A stretch of 64,000 nucleotides of DNA from Acidipila sp. EB88 (lineage in GTDB: Bacteria; Acidobacteriota; Terriglobia; Terriglobales; Acidobacteriaceae): assembly GCF_003858395.1 (NCBI RefSeq), contig NZ_QWEV01000005.1, positions 1,984,001-2,048,000 on the forward strand, written 5' to 3'. Below the pieces are notes generated by a model. It was not told where the DNA came from. It saw only the letters and a program-made list of their open reading frames with translations, and made no database searches. This document shows positions 54,737 to 63,740 of the stretch, in pieces. The position numbers and the translations under genes are program-made. Each line of letters starts with the position of its first letter. The stretch's first letter is position 1.

Positions 54737-56141
54737 GTCCCGTCACCCTCTGCCAGAAGCCCGAATCGAATGCCGGGTCCACGTACGCGCCAAACTGCTC
54801 CCACTGCGGAAAGAACGCCCGGAAGTGCTCGCCCGACATCCGCGCGTCCTTGGCCGGGTACATCCGCCCGCCATGCTCGAAGGTGATCGCCGCCAGCCTG
54901 TCCAGCAGGTCAAATGACACCTCTGCGCGCACGGGGAAGTCCAGCGCCAGCGTCAGCCCGGGCCTCGGGAACGACATCACCCCTGGCGACGGCACATCGC
55001 CAAACACCTTCAGCACCGCCAGGAACGACGCCATCCCCGACTGCGTGATCGCCTTCATGATCTGCGTAATCCCGTGCTGGTCCGTGTCCCAAGGCAGCAC
55101 GCACTGGAACTGCAGGAGTCCCGCCTTGCCGTACATCCGGTTCCAATGGCCGATCTTGTCCAGCGGGTAAAAGAACGGCTCGTAGTCCACCACCGAGTGC
55201 ACCGTCTTGTGCCGCTGCTTGTTGTAATACGCCGTGTTGAACAGCCCGATCGTGGCCTTGTTCAGCAGGAATCCAGGCAGGTCCACCGGCAGCGCGACGC
55301 TCGGCTCGCCGCCGTTCGGGGACCGGCGCAGCGGGTGGGCCGCGGTCGTCTCGATCCCCGCATGCGCGCCCTGCATGAAAATGCCGCGCGCAAAGTTCTT
55401 GCCGGTCGACACGCAGTCGATCCACGCCACCGTGTATTCCACCTCGGCCGCCGCCCGCGACAGCTCCAGGAACTCCGCAAACCCCACGAACTTGTCGCCC
55501 CGGTACTGGATCCCGCGCGACACGATCGGCCGCAAACGCACCTCGGCCCACGAGATCAACCCCGTCAGGCCCAGCCCGCCGATCGTCATCTGGAACCATT
55601 CCCGGTTCTCGCGTCCCGAGCACAGAATGCGCGAGCCATCCGAGCGCACGAGCTCGAACCGCAGCACGTGCGAGCCGAACGTCCCGGCGATGTGGTGGTT
55701 CTTGCCGTGAATATCATTCGCAATCGCGCCGCCCACCGTCACGAACTTGGTGCCCGGCGTCACCGGCAGAAAGAAACCAAGCGGCACCGCAAAGTCCAGG
55801 ATCTCGGCCAGCGTTACCCCTGCTTCGCAGCGCAGCAGCCCCGTCGCCGGGTCAAAGTGCAGAAAGCGATCCATGCCACGCGTCTGCAGCAGCGTGCCGT
55901 CTTCGAGCAGGCACACGTCCCCGTAGGACCTGCCCGCGCCCACCGGCAGCATCGGGCCATCCCGGCGGTGCGCCGGGGGAAAGTCCGAGATCCAGGAAAG
56001 CGTGCGCAGCTCGGTCTGCAGCCTCGGGTAGCGACCCCACGACTCGAACGCGGCCTTGGCACGCTTTTTCGGCCCATCGGCCGCCCGGGTGGACGGCAGC
56101 GGCTCGCTGGACTGCTGGGGCTCAGAGGAGGGTTCTGCCAT
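54729..56141 (-). CDS. DprE1-like FAD-dependent polyprenyl-phosphoribose oxidase
   Basis: A 470-residue PCMH-type flavoprotein. FAD-binding parts LPVGAGRSYGDVCLLEDG and TVGGAIANDIHGKNHHIAGTFG; the latter is the DprE1 signature. The C-terminal half has ALO-type substrate-domain features (LLQFQCVLPWDTDQHG, YPAKDARMSGEHF). DprE1 oxidises the 2'-OH of decaprenyl-phosphoryl ribose, working with DprE2 to epimerise it to arabinose. Start ATG at 56141 has AAGGA upstream; about 30 residues at the front are Ser/Glu/Gln-rich. The 162 bases before it hold no gene. Confidence 0.88.
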   Translation of the reverse strand: MAEPSSEPQQSSEPLPSTRAADGPKKRAKAAFESWGRYPRLQTELRTLSWISDFPPAHRRDGPMLPVGAGRSYGDVCLLEDGTLLQTRGMDRFLHFDPATGLLRCEAGVTLAEILDFAVPLGFFLPVTPGTKFVTVGGAIANDIHGKNHHIAGTFGSHVLRFELVRSDGSRILCSGRENREWFQMTIGGLGLTGLISWAEVRLRPIVSRGIQYRGDKFVGFAEFLELSRAAAEVEYTVAWIDCVSTGKNFARGIFMQGAHAGIETTAAHPLRRSPNGGEPSVALPVDLPGFLLNKATIGLFNTAYYNKQRHKTVHSVVDYEPFFYPLDKIGHWNRMYGKAGLLQFQCVLPWDTDQHGITQIMKAITQSGMASFLAVLKVFGDVPSPGVMSFPRPGLTLALDFPVRAEVSFDLLDRLAAITFEHGGRMYPAKDARMSGEHFRAFFPQWEQFGAYVDPAFDSGFWQRVTGRG

Positions 56142-56303
56142 GGTGGTCTGTCCTTGCTCAGGCAGCGTATGCGCCACTGCCGGCGATCTTGTTCAGTGTA
56201 TCGGGGCACGGGAGGCTTGTGCCTGCCCGGCTTCCATCCCTCGGCTACGCCACCAAATGCGCTCCGGCCCGTGCATTTCTAACCCGTGTGTCGCACGCCG
56301 CGC

Positions 56304-57791
56304 TTAGTGGATGGCCGCCACCAGCAGCACGCACACCGCCGTCGCGCCCAGCAGCAGGCTCATCCGGTCCGTCAGCGCAAAGATCACCGGGTCCTCATCC
56401 AGTTCGCCGCGGCTGGCCAGCAGCCACACCCGGCTCACCCACAGGATCATGATCGGCGTCATCAGCCACAGGCGCTGCGGGTGCGGGTACAGTCCCGCCA
56501 CGTCGCCCTGGCTGATGTACAGCGAGAACACCACGATCGAGGCATACGCGCTGCTGGTGCCGAACGACCGCATCTGCTCGATGTCGCTTAGCAGGTAGCC
56601 GCGCCCGTTCGAGGGCACCTGCCCTGCGGCGCGGATATTCTGCAGCTCCGCAAACCGCTTCACGATCGCCAGTGAAAGGAACAGGAACACCGAGAAGCCC
56701 GCCAGCCAGGGCGAAATGGCTACCCCCGTCGCGGCTGAGCCGGCCAGCAGCCGCAGCGTGTACAGCCCCGACAGCAGCACCACGTCCACCAGCACCACCC
56801 GCTTCAGGTACAGCGAGTACGAAAGCGTTGTCACCAGGTATGCCACCAGGCACAGCATAAAGCGCCCCGGCAGGAACGCGGCCAGGCCCAGTGCCGCCAC
56901 CAGCAACCCTGCCGACAGCAACACGCCCGTCTTGGCCTGCAGGTCGCCCGCCGCAAACGGGCGCCGCCGCTTGCGCGGATGCTTCCGGTCTGCCTCGATA
57001 TCCAACAGGTCGTTCACGATATAGGTCGAGGACGCACACAGGGAGAAACATACAAACGCCAGCACGGCCTCGAACAGCCGCTGCGGCTGCAGCGCATGGG
57101 CCAGCAGCAGCGGCACAAACATCAGCACGTTCTTGGCCCACTGGTGCACCCGCGCCGCACGCTGCAGCGCCCGCAGCGGCGAGACCCGGTCGATAAACTG
57201 CCGGGCCGCAACGAACTTGCCGGCGCGAATCGCGCGGCGCAGCGCTGCATCCGGGTTCGCCGTCATCGCCGTGCCCGCATGGCAAAGCAGCGGCACATCC
57301 GGCCGCGCATTGCCGATGTAGTCAAAGCCACCCGCCCCGAACCGCTCCTCGAATGAGCGCAGCTTGTTGTGGCCGGTCAGGTTGGTGCGCCCATCGCTTG
57401 CCAGCACCCCGTCAAACAGGCCCAGGTACTTCGCCACGCGGTCGGCCAGCGCGGAGTCGGCGCCGGTGGCCAGGTACAGGCGCCTGCCCCGCCCGCGTTC
57501 CAGCTCGAGATACTGCAGCAGCGGCTGGTTATAGGGCAGGGTAGCGACGTCCAGGCGGATCCGCGCCGTCACCTCGCGCTTCAGCGTTGCCTTGCCCCGT
57601 GCGATCCAGCCCGGCACCAGCGCAAGGTCACGCGTGTGCGTGCGCACCATCAGCAGCAATGTATCGATCAGGGTGTCGCACTTCACGAGCGTGCCATCCA
57701 GGTCCACGCATAGCGGACGCGCCGTTGCCCTGCTTGCTTCAACCTTGGCCGCGGCGGACTGGATGGGAGTACTCGCTTGTATCATCAGCAT
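56304..57791 (-). CDS. Fusion of HAD phosphatase-like domain and UbiA prenyltransferase (phosphoribosyl-polyprenyl synthase-like)
   Basis: A 495-residue two-domain protein. Residues about 20-205 are a HAD-type domain: PLCVDLDGTLVKCDT (nucleophile and acid/base Asp), LYLATGADSALADRV, FDYIGNARPDVPLL. Residues about 215-495 are a UbiA membrane enzyme: ARVHQWAKNVLMF, the NDLLDIEADRKHPRKRRRP motif (the first Asp-rich metal site) and the KRFAEL segment, as in the mycobacterial enzyme that moves phosphoribose to decaprenyl phosphate. The fused phosphatase could remove the 5-phosphate in the next step. The ATG follows an extended -10 by five bases. First gene of the operon with the two Dpr-like genes. 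Confidence 0.88.
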   Translation of the reverse strand: MLMIQASTPIQSAAAKVEASRATARPLCVDLDGTLVKCDTLIDTLLLMVRTHTRDLALVPGWIARGKATLKREVTARIRLDVATLPYNQPLLQYLELERGRGRRLYLATGADSALADRVAKYLGLFDGVLASDGRTNLTGHNKLRSFEERFGAGGFDYIGNARPDVPLLCHAGTAMTANPDAALRRAIRAGKFVAARQFIDRVSPLRALQRAARVHQWAKNVLMFVPLLLAHALQPQRLFEAVLAFVCFSLCASSTYIVNDLLDIEADRKHPRKRRRPFAAGDLQAKTGVLLSAGLLVAALGLAAFLPGRFMLCLVAYLVTTLSYSLYLKRVVLVDVVLLSGLYTLRLLAGSAATGVAISPWLAGFSVFLFLSLAIVKRFAELQNIRAAGQVPSNGRGYLLSDIEQMRSFGTSSAYASIVVFSLYISQGDVAGLYPHPQRLWLMTPIMILWVSRVWLLASRGELDEDPVIFALTDRMSLLLGATAVCVLLVAAIH

Positions 57792-57796
57792 CGGCG

Positions 57797-57805
57797 AGTA
57801 TAGCA
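57797..57805 (-). promoter_or_regulatory. Extended -10 promoter of the ubiA-dprE1-dprE2-like operon
   Basis: TGC-TATACT, five bases before the ATG at 57791, with no Shine-Dalgarno. A leaderless mRNA is expected. Confidence 0.5.
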
Positions 57806-57922
57806 GGCGCTCAGCCACCGCATGGTCGTCAGTCTGCCTGCTTCCCGCGAGTCTTCGCGCAGCCTGGCTCATCCAATGCGAAGGCCCGGCACACCGGGAT
57901 CGTTCGCGAGGATCGCACCCAT

Positions 57923-59106
57923 ATGGCAGCAAAGCCGCTTCTGCTTTCCGTACTCGACCAGTCGCCCATCGCCGAAGGTTCCACCGCCGGGGAGGCGCTC
58001 GATCGCTCCGTGGAGCTAGCCCAGCACGTTGAGGCGCTCGGCTATCGGCGCTTCTGGATGTCCGAACACCATGCCATGCAGACCCTCGCCTGCTCTTCGC
58101 CCGAGGTGGTGCTGGCCCGCATCGGCGCTGCTACCCGCTCCATCCGCATCGGCTCCGGCGGCATCATGCTGCCGCACTACGCACCGTTCAAGGTCGCGGA
58201 AAACTTCCTGACCCTGCACGCCATGTACCCCGGCCGCATCGACCTCGGCGTGGGCCGCGCGCCCGGCGGCGGACCGCTCGAGTCGCAGGCCCTGCGCCGC
58301 GACCGTAAGTCCATGCCCGCCGACGACTTTCCCGACCAGCTGGCCGAGCTGCTCGCCTGGCTCGGCAGCAATCCCGATGCGGCTCCCCACGGCGCCGGCG
58401 CCGACCCAGGCACCGACTCGGACACCGGTCACGACGCCAACCAGGGCTTCCCCCACGGCCACCCTTTCAGCCGCATCCACATCTCGCCCGCCCCCGCGCC
58501 GGGCACCGGCACCCCCACGGTCTGGCTCCTGGGTTCGAGCATGTGGGGCTCCGCCGCCGCTGCCCAGTGGGGTTTGCCCTACGCCTTTGCGCATTTCTTC
58601 TCCCCCGTCGCCACCCGCAATGCGCTCGAAAGCTATCGCCGCGCCTTCCAGCCCTCCGCCCGTCTTGCCGCCCCGCAGTGCACTGCCGCGGTCGGCGTCA
58701 TCGTGGCCGACACCGACGAAGAAGCACGCTTCCTCCATGCCAGCGTGCGCCTCCTGCAGCAGCGCATCCGCGAAGGCGACCGCCGCCCCGTGGCCGATCC
58801 CGCGCAGGCCGAGCGCCTGCTCAACGCCCGCTCCGCCGCCACCAGCGGCCCGTTCGGGTTCGCGCCCGACACCCCGGGGAAGAGGGCGAGTTCCCCCGCT
58901 ACATCGTCGGCAGCCCCGCCACCGTGGAGCGCGAACTCGGCGCCATGGCCCGCTCGCTGGCGCTCGACGAAATCGTGGTCAACACCATCACGCACAGCCA
59001 CGCGGCGCGCCTGCGCTCCTACACCCTGCTCGCGGAGATCTTCCCTCAGCAGCATCCCGCCGCCACCTTCACCACCGACGCCACCCCCGCCCTGGCCGCC
59101 CGGTAA
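57923..59106 (+). pseudogene. Luciferase-like (LLM class) flavin oxidoreductase, frameshifted
   Basis: The first frame encodes MAAKPLLLSVLDQSPIAEGS..., an LLM-class monooxygenase with SEHHAMQTLACSSPEVVLARIGAATRSIRIGSGGIMLPHYAPFKVAE and TVWLLGSSMWGSAAAAQWGLPYAFAHFF. At the run CCCCGGGG (58872-58879) the family sequence continues in another frame (GEEGEFPRYIVGSPATVERELGAMARS) and ends at 59106. One base is missing there. It could be a real mutation or a homopolymer sequencing error; about 90 percent of the protein is intact. ATG at 57923 has GAGG upstream. These enzymes use FMNH2 to oxidise small organics. Confidence 0.8.
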
Positions 59107-59194
59107 CCCGGGCGCCGAAGCCAGCGCGGAGCCGGTAGCATGCCTCGTACGTCTCACACGCATCAAAACAACAAACGCACTTGCGAGGAACTCA

Positions 59195-59893
59195 ATGGCA
59201 GGAGATAGAAAACCAGGCACCATCGTGCTTGTACACGGCGCATGGTGCGATGGCAGCGTCTGGACCAACGTACTCACCACGCTCGCGCATGAGGGCTATT
59301 CGGTGCGCTCCGCGCAGCTTCCGCTCAAGTCCTACGAGGGCGATGTGGCTGCCGTGGAACTGCTGCTCGACCACATCAAGGGCCCGGTGCTGCTGGTCGG
59401 CCACTCCTATGCCGGCGCCGTCATCTCGGCTGCCGGCAACAACCCCAAGGTCGTCGGCCTGGCCTACGTGTGCGCCTTCGCCCCCGAGGCCGACGAGGTG
59501 TTCGGCAGCCTCCTGGCCATGCATCCGGCTGCTGAACAGATGACCATTGGCCCCGATGCCAACGGCTTCCTGTGGCTCGATGCTCCCTTTGCATCGGCCG
59601 CGCTCGGGCACGACCTGCATCGCGGCGTCATCCACCTGGCCGTCGCCGTGCAAAAGCCCACCAGCTACAAGCTCTTTGAAAGCAAACTCTCCGACCCGGC
59701 CTGGAAGCGCAAGCCCACCGCCTACCTCGTCACCACGGAAGACCGCATCCTCGCACCCGCCACCCAGCGCGAGCTGGCCAAACGCATCCACGCCCGCGTC
59801 GAGGAGGTCGCCGCCAGCCACCTCGTGGTGCTCTCGCAACCGGCCGCCGTGGCCCAGTTCATCCGCGCCTCCGCGGAAACGCTCGAAGGCTGA
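59195..59893 (+). CDS. Alpha/beta hydrolase
   Basis: A 232-residue hydrolase. TIVLVHGAWCDGSVW is the oxyanion-hole strand, GHSYAGAV holds the nucleophile Ser (about residue 76), the acid is in TTEDRILAP and the His in ASHLVVLSQP. Small enzymes of this shape are usually esterases or act on aryl/lactone substrates; the true substrate is not evident. ATG at 59195 has GAGGA six bases upstream. It may be co-transcribed with the flavin oxidoreductase. Confidence 0.85.
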   Translation: MAGDRKPGTIVLVHGAWCDGSVWTNVLTTLAHEGYSVRSAQLPLKSYEGDVAAVELLLDHIKGPVLLVGHSYAGAVISAAGNNPKVVGLAYVCAFAPEADEVFGSLLAMHPAAEQMTIGPDANGFLWLDAPFASAALGHDLHRGVIHLAVAVQKPTSYKLFESKLSDPAWKRKPTAYLVTTEDRILAPATQRELAKRIHARVEEVAASHLVVLSQPAAVAQFIRASAETLEG

Positions 59894-59914
59894 ACCCCGC
59901 GGCGCCCGCCGCAC

Positions 59915-59975
59915 ACACAAAAGGGCTGCACCCCGGCGACTTTTGAAGTCGTCCGGGGGTGCAGCCCTTTTGTGC
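59915..59975. terminator. Strong bidirectional terminator between hydrolase and glgP
   Basis: Near-perfect stem of about 25 bases: ACAAAAGGGCTGCACCCC and CGGCGACTT on one arm, their complement on the other, ending CAGCCCTTTTGT. A- and T-runs at both ends fit termination on both strands between the convergent genes. Confidence 0.8.
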
Positions 59976-60013
59976 GCGTCGGCAACGCCCTGTGCGCCGT
60001 TCAGCGCGGCCGT

Positions 60014-61840
60014 TTAGTGCGACGCAGACGCCAGCGTTTCCAAGTCTTCAGTAGCAAGCTCCTGCGGAAAATAAGCGTTCAACGCATACTGCTCTACCAT
60101 CCGCTGCGTGTTAAAGAACGAGCCGTTCAACGCAATCGACGAGCGCATCACCCTCTGCCACTGTTCCTTGTCATCCTGGTACAGCGGCAAAATGACCTCG
60201 TCGAGCTGCGTGTACAGCGACTCCGCCTCGTGCGCTTCCTCTTCCAAATCCGCAATTGCCCAACCCGTCACGCCTTCGATCCAGCCCTCGATCCACCAGC
60301 CATCCAGGATCGACAGCGAAGGCACGCCGTTCAGCGCCGCCTTCATCCCGCTGGTGCCGCTCGCCTCGTACGGGCGTTTCGGCGTGTTCAGCCAAAGGTC
60401 CACGCCGCTGGTCAGCAAGCCGCCCAGCTTCCACTCGTAGTTCTCGATGTACAGGATCTTCAGCAGACCGCCGGAAAGCTCATGCGCCAGCTCGATCACG
60501 CGATGAATCTTGCTCTTGCCCGGCTCGTCCGCAGGGTGCGCCTTGCCCGCATACAGCACCTGCAACCCGCCGAACTTCTTCGCGATCGCCACCAGCCGCT
60601 CGGCATCCGTGAACAGCAGGTCCATGCGCTTGTACGTCGCCGCACGCCGAGCAAAACCGATCGTGAACACGTCGGTCTTCAGCGTCTCGCCCGTGCGGTC
60701 CATCACCGCGTCCACCAGCAGTTGCTTGGCTTCGCGATGCGCCTTCACGATCTCCACTTCCGGGATATCGATCGCATAGCGCAGCGTCACGTTGTCCCGG
60801 CGCCAGCGCGGCAGGTGCTTGTCAAACAGCTCCAGGAACGGCTTCGATGCCCACGTGCCCGCATGCACCCCGTTCGTGATCGCGTCGATCTGGTACCCCG
60901 GAAACATCGCCTGCGACACGATCCCGTGCTGCATCGCCACGCCGTTCACAAAGCGTGAGAAGCGCAGCGCCACGTAGGTCATGTTCAGCATGCCCTCGTG
61001 CGCACCGCCCGCCCGCTCCAGCATGTCGGTCGTGTCCGCACCAAGAATGCGCCGCGCCTGCTCCATCGAGAACCGGTCATGCCCCGCCGGCACCGGCGTA
61101 TGCGTGGTAAACACGCATTGCTCACGTACGCGTGCAAAGTCGTCGGGCCCGGCCAGCGCAAACGTGCGCCCGGCCAGCGTGCGGCCCACCAGCGCCACCG
61201 TCAGCAGCGCTGCGTGGCCCTCGTTCATGTGGAACACCTCTGGTTCCAGCCCCAGCGCCAGCAGCAGCCGCGCCCCGCCGATGCCCAGCACGATCTCCTG
61301 CCGCAGTCGGTAGTCCGTGTCGCCGCCATACAGCCGGTCGGTCAGCGTCCGGTCCGCGGCCGCGTTCTCCGGCACATCCGTATCCAGCAGGAACACCGGC
61401 ACCACGTGCCCCGTGACCCCGCGAATGTCATGCCGCAGCGCCCGCACCGCAACCTGCCTACCCTCGATCTCCACCCATACCAGCGGCGCTTCCGGCGTGG
61501 TAAACGCGTCCACCTGCCAGGGCTGCTCGACCTCGGTCTGCACACCGTCGGGGCTCAGCAACTGCCGAAAGTAGCCGCGGCGGTGCGCCAGCGTAACGGC
61601 AACCAGCGGCACGCCCAGGTCGGCCGCGGCGCGCAGCGTGTCGCCTGCCAGCACGCCCAGTCCGCCGGAGTAGGTGTTCATCTCTGGTTCAATTGCAATT
61701 TCCATCGAGAAGTAGGCGACCCGGGCTTCGAGGCTGGTGCTGGTGTCCGGGTAAGAGAAGCTTGGCTGTTTCCGCATAGACAGTGTTGGTACCGGCTTTC
61801 CCTGTTGGTGCTCCAAGTCTAGCAAGAGGCCAACTGCCAT
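60014..61840 (-). CDS. glgP: Alpha-glucan phosphorylase, short type
   Basis: A 608-residue GT35 phosphorylase of the short thermophile/acidobacterial-like type, without the extended regulatory N-terminus. VAYFSMEIAIEPEMNTYSGGLGVLAGDTL, VFHMNEGHAAL, TTHTPVPAGHDRF, ITNGVHAGTW, and the PLP site EASGTSGMKAALNGV with its Lys are present. It releases glucose-1-phosphate from glycogen. ATG at 61840 has GGAG five bases upstream; Met at 61777 is an alternative. Confidence 0.93.
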   Translation of the reverse strand: MAVGLLLDLEHQQGKPVPTLSMRKQPSFSYPDTSTSLEARVAYFSMEIAIEPEMNTYSGGLGVLAGDTLRAAADLGVPLVAVTLAHRRGYFRQLLSPDGVQTEVEQPWQVDAFTTPEAPLVWVEIEGRQVAVRALRHDIRGVTGHVVPVFLLDTDVPENAAADRTLTDRLYGGDTDYRLRQEIVLGIGGARLLLALGLEPEVFHMNEGHAALLTVALVGRTLAGRTFALAGPDDFARVREQCVFTTHTPVPAGHDRFSMEQARRILGADTTDMLERAGGAHEGMLNMTYVALRFSRFVNGVAMQHGIVSQAMFPGYQIDAITNGVHAGTWASKPFLELFDKHLPRWRRDNVTLRYAIDIPEVEIVKAHREAKQLLVDAVMDRTGETLKTDVFTIGFARRAATYKRMDLLFTDAERLVAIAKKFGGLQVLYAGKAHPADEPGKSKIHRVIELAHELSGGLLKILYIENYEWKLGGLLTSGVDLWLNTPKRPYEASGTSGMKAALNGVPSLSILDGWWIEGWIEGVTGWAIADLEEEAHEAESLYTQLDEVILPLYQDDKEQWQRVMRSSIALNGSFFNTQRMVEQYALNAYFPQELATEDLETLASASH

Positions 61841-62018
61841 TTGCTCTCCAGATTCCCGTTTCGTCGTTGCGGTTACGCTTTCGCGATTACGTCTTCGCCC
61901 TGCGACCCGGCCGATGATCGCCCTGGGTCCGCGCACCCCCGCGCGCACCCATGCGCGTCCCCCGTGCGCGCCTCATCCGGCTGCGGAGCAGCTCTTCAAA
62001 CCCCGCATGCGCTTCCGG

Positions 62019-62024
62019 TACACT
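62019..62024 (+). promoter_or_regulatory. Predicted -10 box of the dienelactone hydrolase gene
   Basis: TACACT, seven bases before the ATG at 62032 and no Shine-Dalgarno, as before recQ and mtaB. Confidence 0.4.
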
Positions 62025-62031
62025 GGCGCGC

Positions 62032-62853
62032 ATGCCCACTCCGCGCCTCCGTGCCGCCCTGCAAGCGATTGCCGCCACTGCTCTGCTCGCCCTCCCTGCC
62101 GCACTCCACGCGCAGGACTGGGCGAAGACCCGCCTCGAAAGCTCCCCGCGCCACCACGAGTACGTCACCGTACCCAGCGGGGGACGCTCCGTGCAGGTCT
62201 TCGTGGTCTACCCCGAGGTCGAGACCAAGGCGCCGGTCGTGGTCTTGATCCACGAAATCTTTGGCCTCTCCGACTGGGCGCGCGAAATGGCCGACGAACT
62301 GGCCGCACAGGGCTACATCGTCGTCGAACCCGATCTCCTCAGCGGCGCAGGCCCCGGCGGCGGTGGGTCCTCAAGCTTTGCCAGCCAGGACGACACCGTC
62401 AAGGCTGTCTCCATGCTCGACCCCGCGCAGGTCACCGCCGACCTCAACGCCGCCGCCGACTACGCCGAAAAACTCCCCTCCACCAACGGCCACCTCGCAG
62501 TCGCCGGCTTCTGCTGGGGCGGCGGCAAAAGCTTCCTCTTCGCCACGCAGCGCGCCGACCTCCGCGATGCCTTCGTCTTCTACGGGCCGCCACCCACGGA
62601 CGCCGCGCTCGCCGGCATCCACGCGCCTGTCTTCGGCTTCTACGCCGGCAACGACGCCCGCATCGCCGCCACCGTCCCGGCCACCACCACCGCCATGAAG
62701 GCCGCACACAAGCACTACCAGCCCACCCTCTACGACGGCGCGGGCCACGGCTTCATGCGCCTCGGCGAAGCCCCCGACGCCACCCCGGAAAACAAGAAAG
62801 CCCGCGATCAGGCCTTTGCGTCCCTACTTGCCGAACTCAAAAAACTCCAGTAG
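62032..62853 (+). CDS. Secreted dienelactone-hydrolase family protein
   Basis: A 273-residue protein with a signal peptide (about 1-27, ending LHAQ). The DLH triad is visible: nucleophile Cys in AGFCWGGG, Asp in YAGNDARIAAT, His in DGAGHGF. APVVVLIHEIFGLSDWAREMADELA is the oxyanion strand and loop. Dienelactone hydrolases cleave lactone rings in aromatic breakdown; secreted ones of this kind have broader esterase roles. Start ATG at 62032 gives the signal peptide. Confidence 0.88.
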   Translation: MPTPRLRAALQAIAATALLALPAALHAQDWAKTRLESSPRHHEYVTVPSGGRSVQVFVVYPEVETKAPVVVLIHEIFGLSDWAREMADELAAQGYIVVEPDLLSGAGPGGGGSSSFASQDDTVKAVSMLDPAQVTADLNAAADYAEKLPSTNGHLAVAGFCWGGGKSFLFATQRADLRDAFVFYGPPPTDAALAGIHAPVFGFYAGNDARIAATVPATTTAMKAAHKHYQPTLYDGAGHGFMRLGEAPDATPENKKARDQAFASLLAELKKLQ

Positions 62854-62863
62854 CGAACAACAA

Positions 62864-63013
62864 AACCGCCTGCGCGGCTCACGGCCACTTCGTGGCGTGT
62901 ACTCGTTAAGAACAAATGCCTCAAGGTATCCGGGTGCGTCTACCCGGGATACCTTGAGGCTTCTGCTTTTCAGGTGCACATGTCCCGAAGGGACCGCGAG
63001 CCGCGCAGGCGGT
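62864..63013. repeat. Compound palindrome, copy B
   Basis: Left outer arm AACCGCCTGCGCGGCTC, hairpin GGCCACTTCGTGGC with TTCG loop, central stem (GCCTCAAGGTATCCGGGT against 62942-62960, one bulge), hairpin GTCCCGAAGGGAC with CGAA loop and right outer arm CGCGAGCCGCGCAGGCGGT. It lies between the convergent dienelactone-hydrolase and msrA stops. The two small hairpins are swapped relative to copy A. Confidence 0.88.
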
Positions 63014-63017
63014 CTTA

Positions 63018-63689
63018 TTACTTCCCGCGATAATCCAAAAACAGGTCCGGATAATCCCGCTTCAGTGCCTCGATCTTGGGCCGGTCGCACACCTCGATAT
63101 ACGGGTTGTTCGGGTTCTTCAACGCGTAGTCCTGGTGGTACGCCTCGGCCTCGTAAAAGCCCTTCAGCGGAACGATCTGCGTGGCAATCTGCTTCGGAAA
63201 CACCTTGGCCGCATCCAGCTTCGCGACATACTCCTCGCTCAACTTCTTCTGCTCCGGCGTGCCGTAAAAAATCACTGAACGGTACGACGAGCCCACATCC
63301 GGCCCCTGCCGGTTCACCTGCGTCGGGTCATGCGCGACCGAGAAGAAGATCTGCAACAGCCGCCCATACGTAATCTTCGACGGGTCATACGTAACCTTCA
63401 CCGACTCCGCGTGCCCGGTATTCTCCTGCGTCACCTGCCCGTACGTCGCCGTTGCCGACGAGCCGCCCGCATAGCCCGCCTCGGTATCCGTCACACCCTT
63501 GACACGCTCAAACACCGACTGCGTTCCCCAGAAGCATCCACCCGCAAACACCGCCGTCGCCTTGCCCGGCTTGCTCGCCAGCGCCGCATCGTTGGTGGGC
63601 GCCGGGATCGGCCCCGCCGCCCACATCACCGCACTTCCCAAACCCAGCACAGCCCCTAACAAACTCCGTCGCCCCGGCAGCAATCGCAT
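63018..63689 (-). CDS. msrA: Secreted peptide-methionine (S)-S-oxide reductase
   Basis: A 223-residue MsrA. The catalytic motif GGCFWGTQ is at about residue 53, with EAGYAGGSSATATYGQV and EAYHQDY, and an N-terminal twin-Arg-like leader (GRRSLLGAVLGLGSAV), so it is exported and repairs oxidised Met in envelope proteins. The C-terminal region contains one Cys (VCDRPKIEAL) that could resolve the sulfenic acid. The ATG at 63689 has AGGGGTGG upstream; a GTG at 63698 is less likely. The stop lies five bases from palindrome copy B. Confidence 0.93.
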   Translation of the reverse strand: MRLLPGRRSLLGAVLGLGSAVMWAAGPIPAPTNDAALASKPGKATAVFAGGCFWGTQSVFERVKGVTDTEAGYAGGSSATATYGQVTQENTGHAESVKVTYDPSKITYGRLLQIFFSVAHDPTQVNRQGPDVGSSYRSVIFYGTPEQKKLSEEYVAKLDAAKVFPKQIATQIVPLKGFYEAEAYHQDYALKNPNNPYIEVCDRPKIEALKRDYPDLFLDYRGK

Positions 63690-63740
63690 CCGTTCCACCC
63701 CTGTCTATCTAGATGCACCACCGCAATGCAACGACCAATA

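Noticed and set aside
58872-58879. Programmed -1 frameshift
   Set aside because: CCCCGGGG is not a usual slippery heptamer and no conserved downstream structure was seen; a missing base is simpler.
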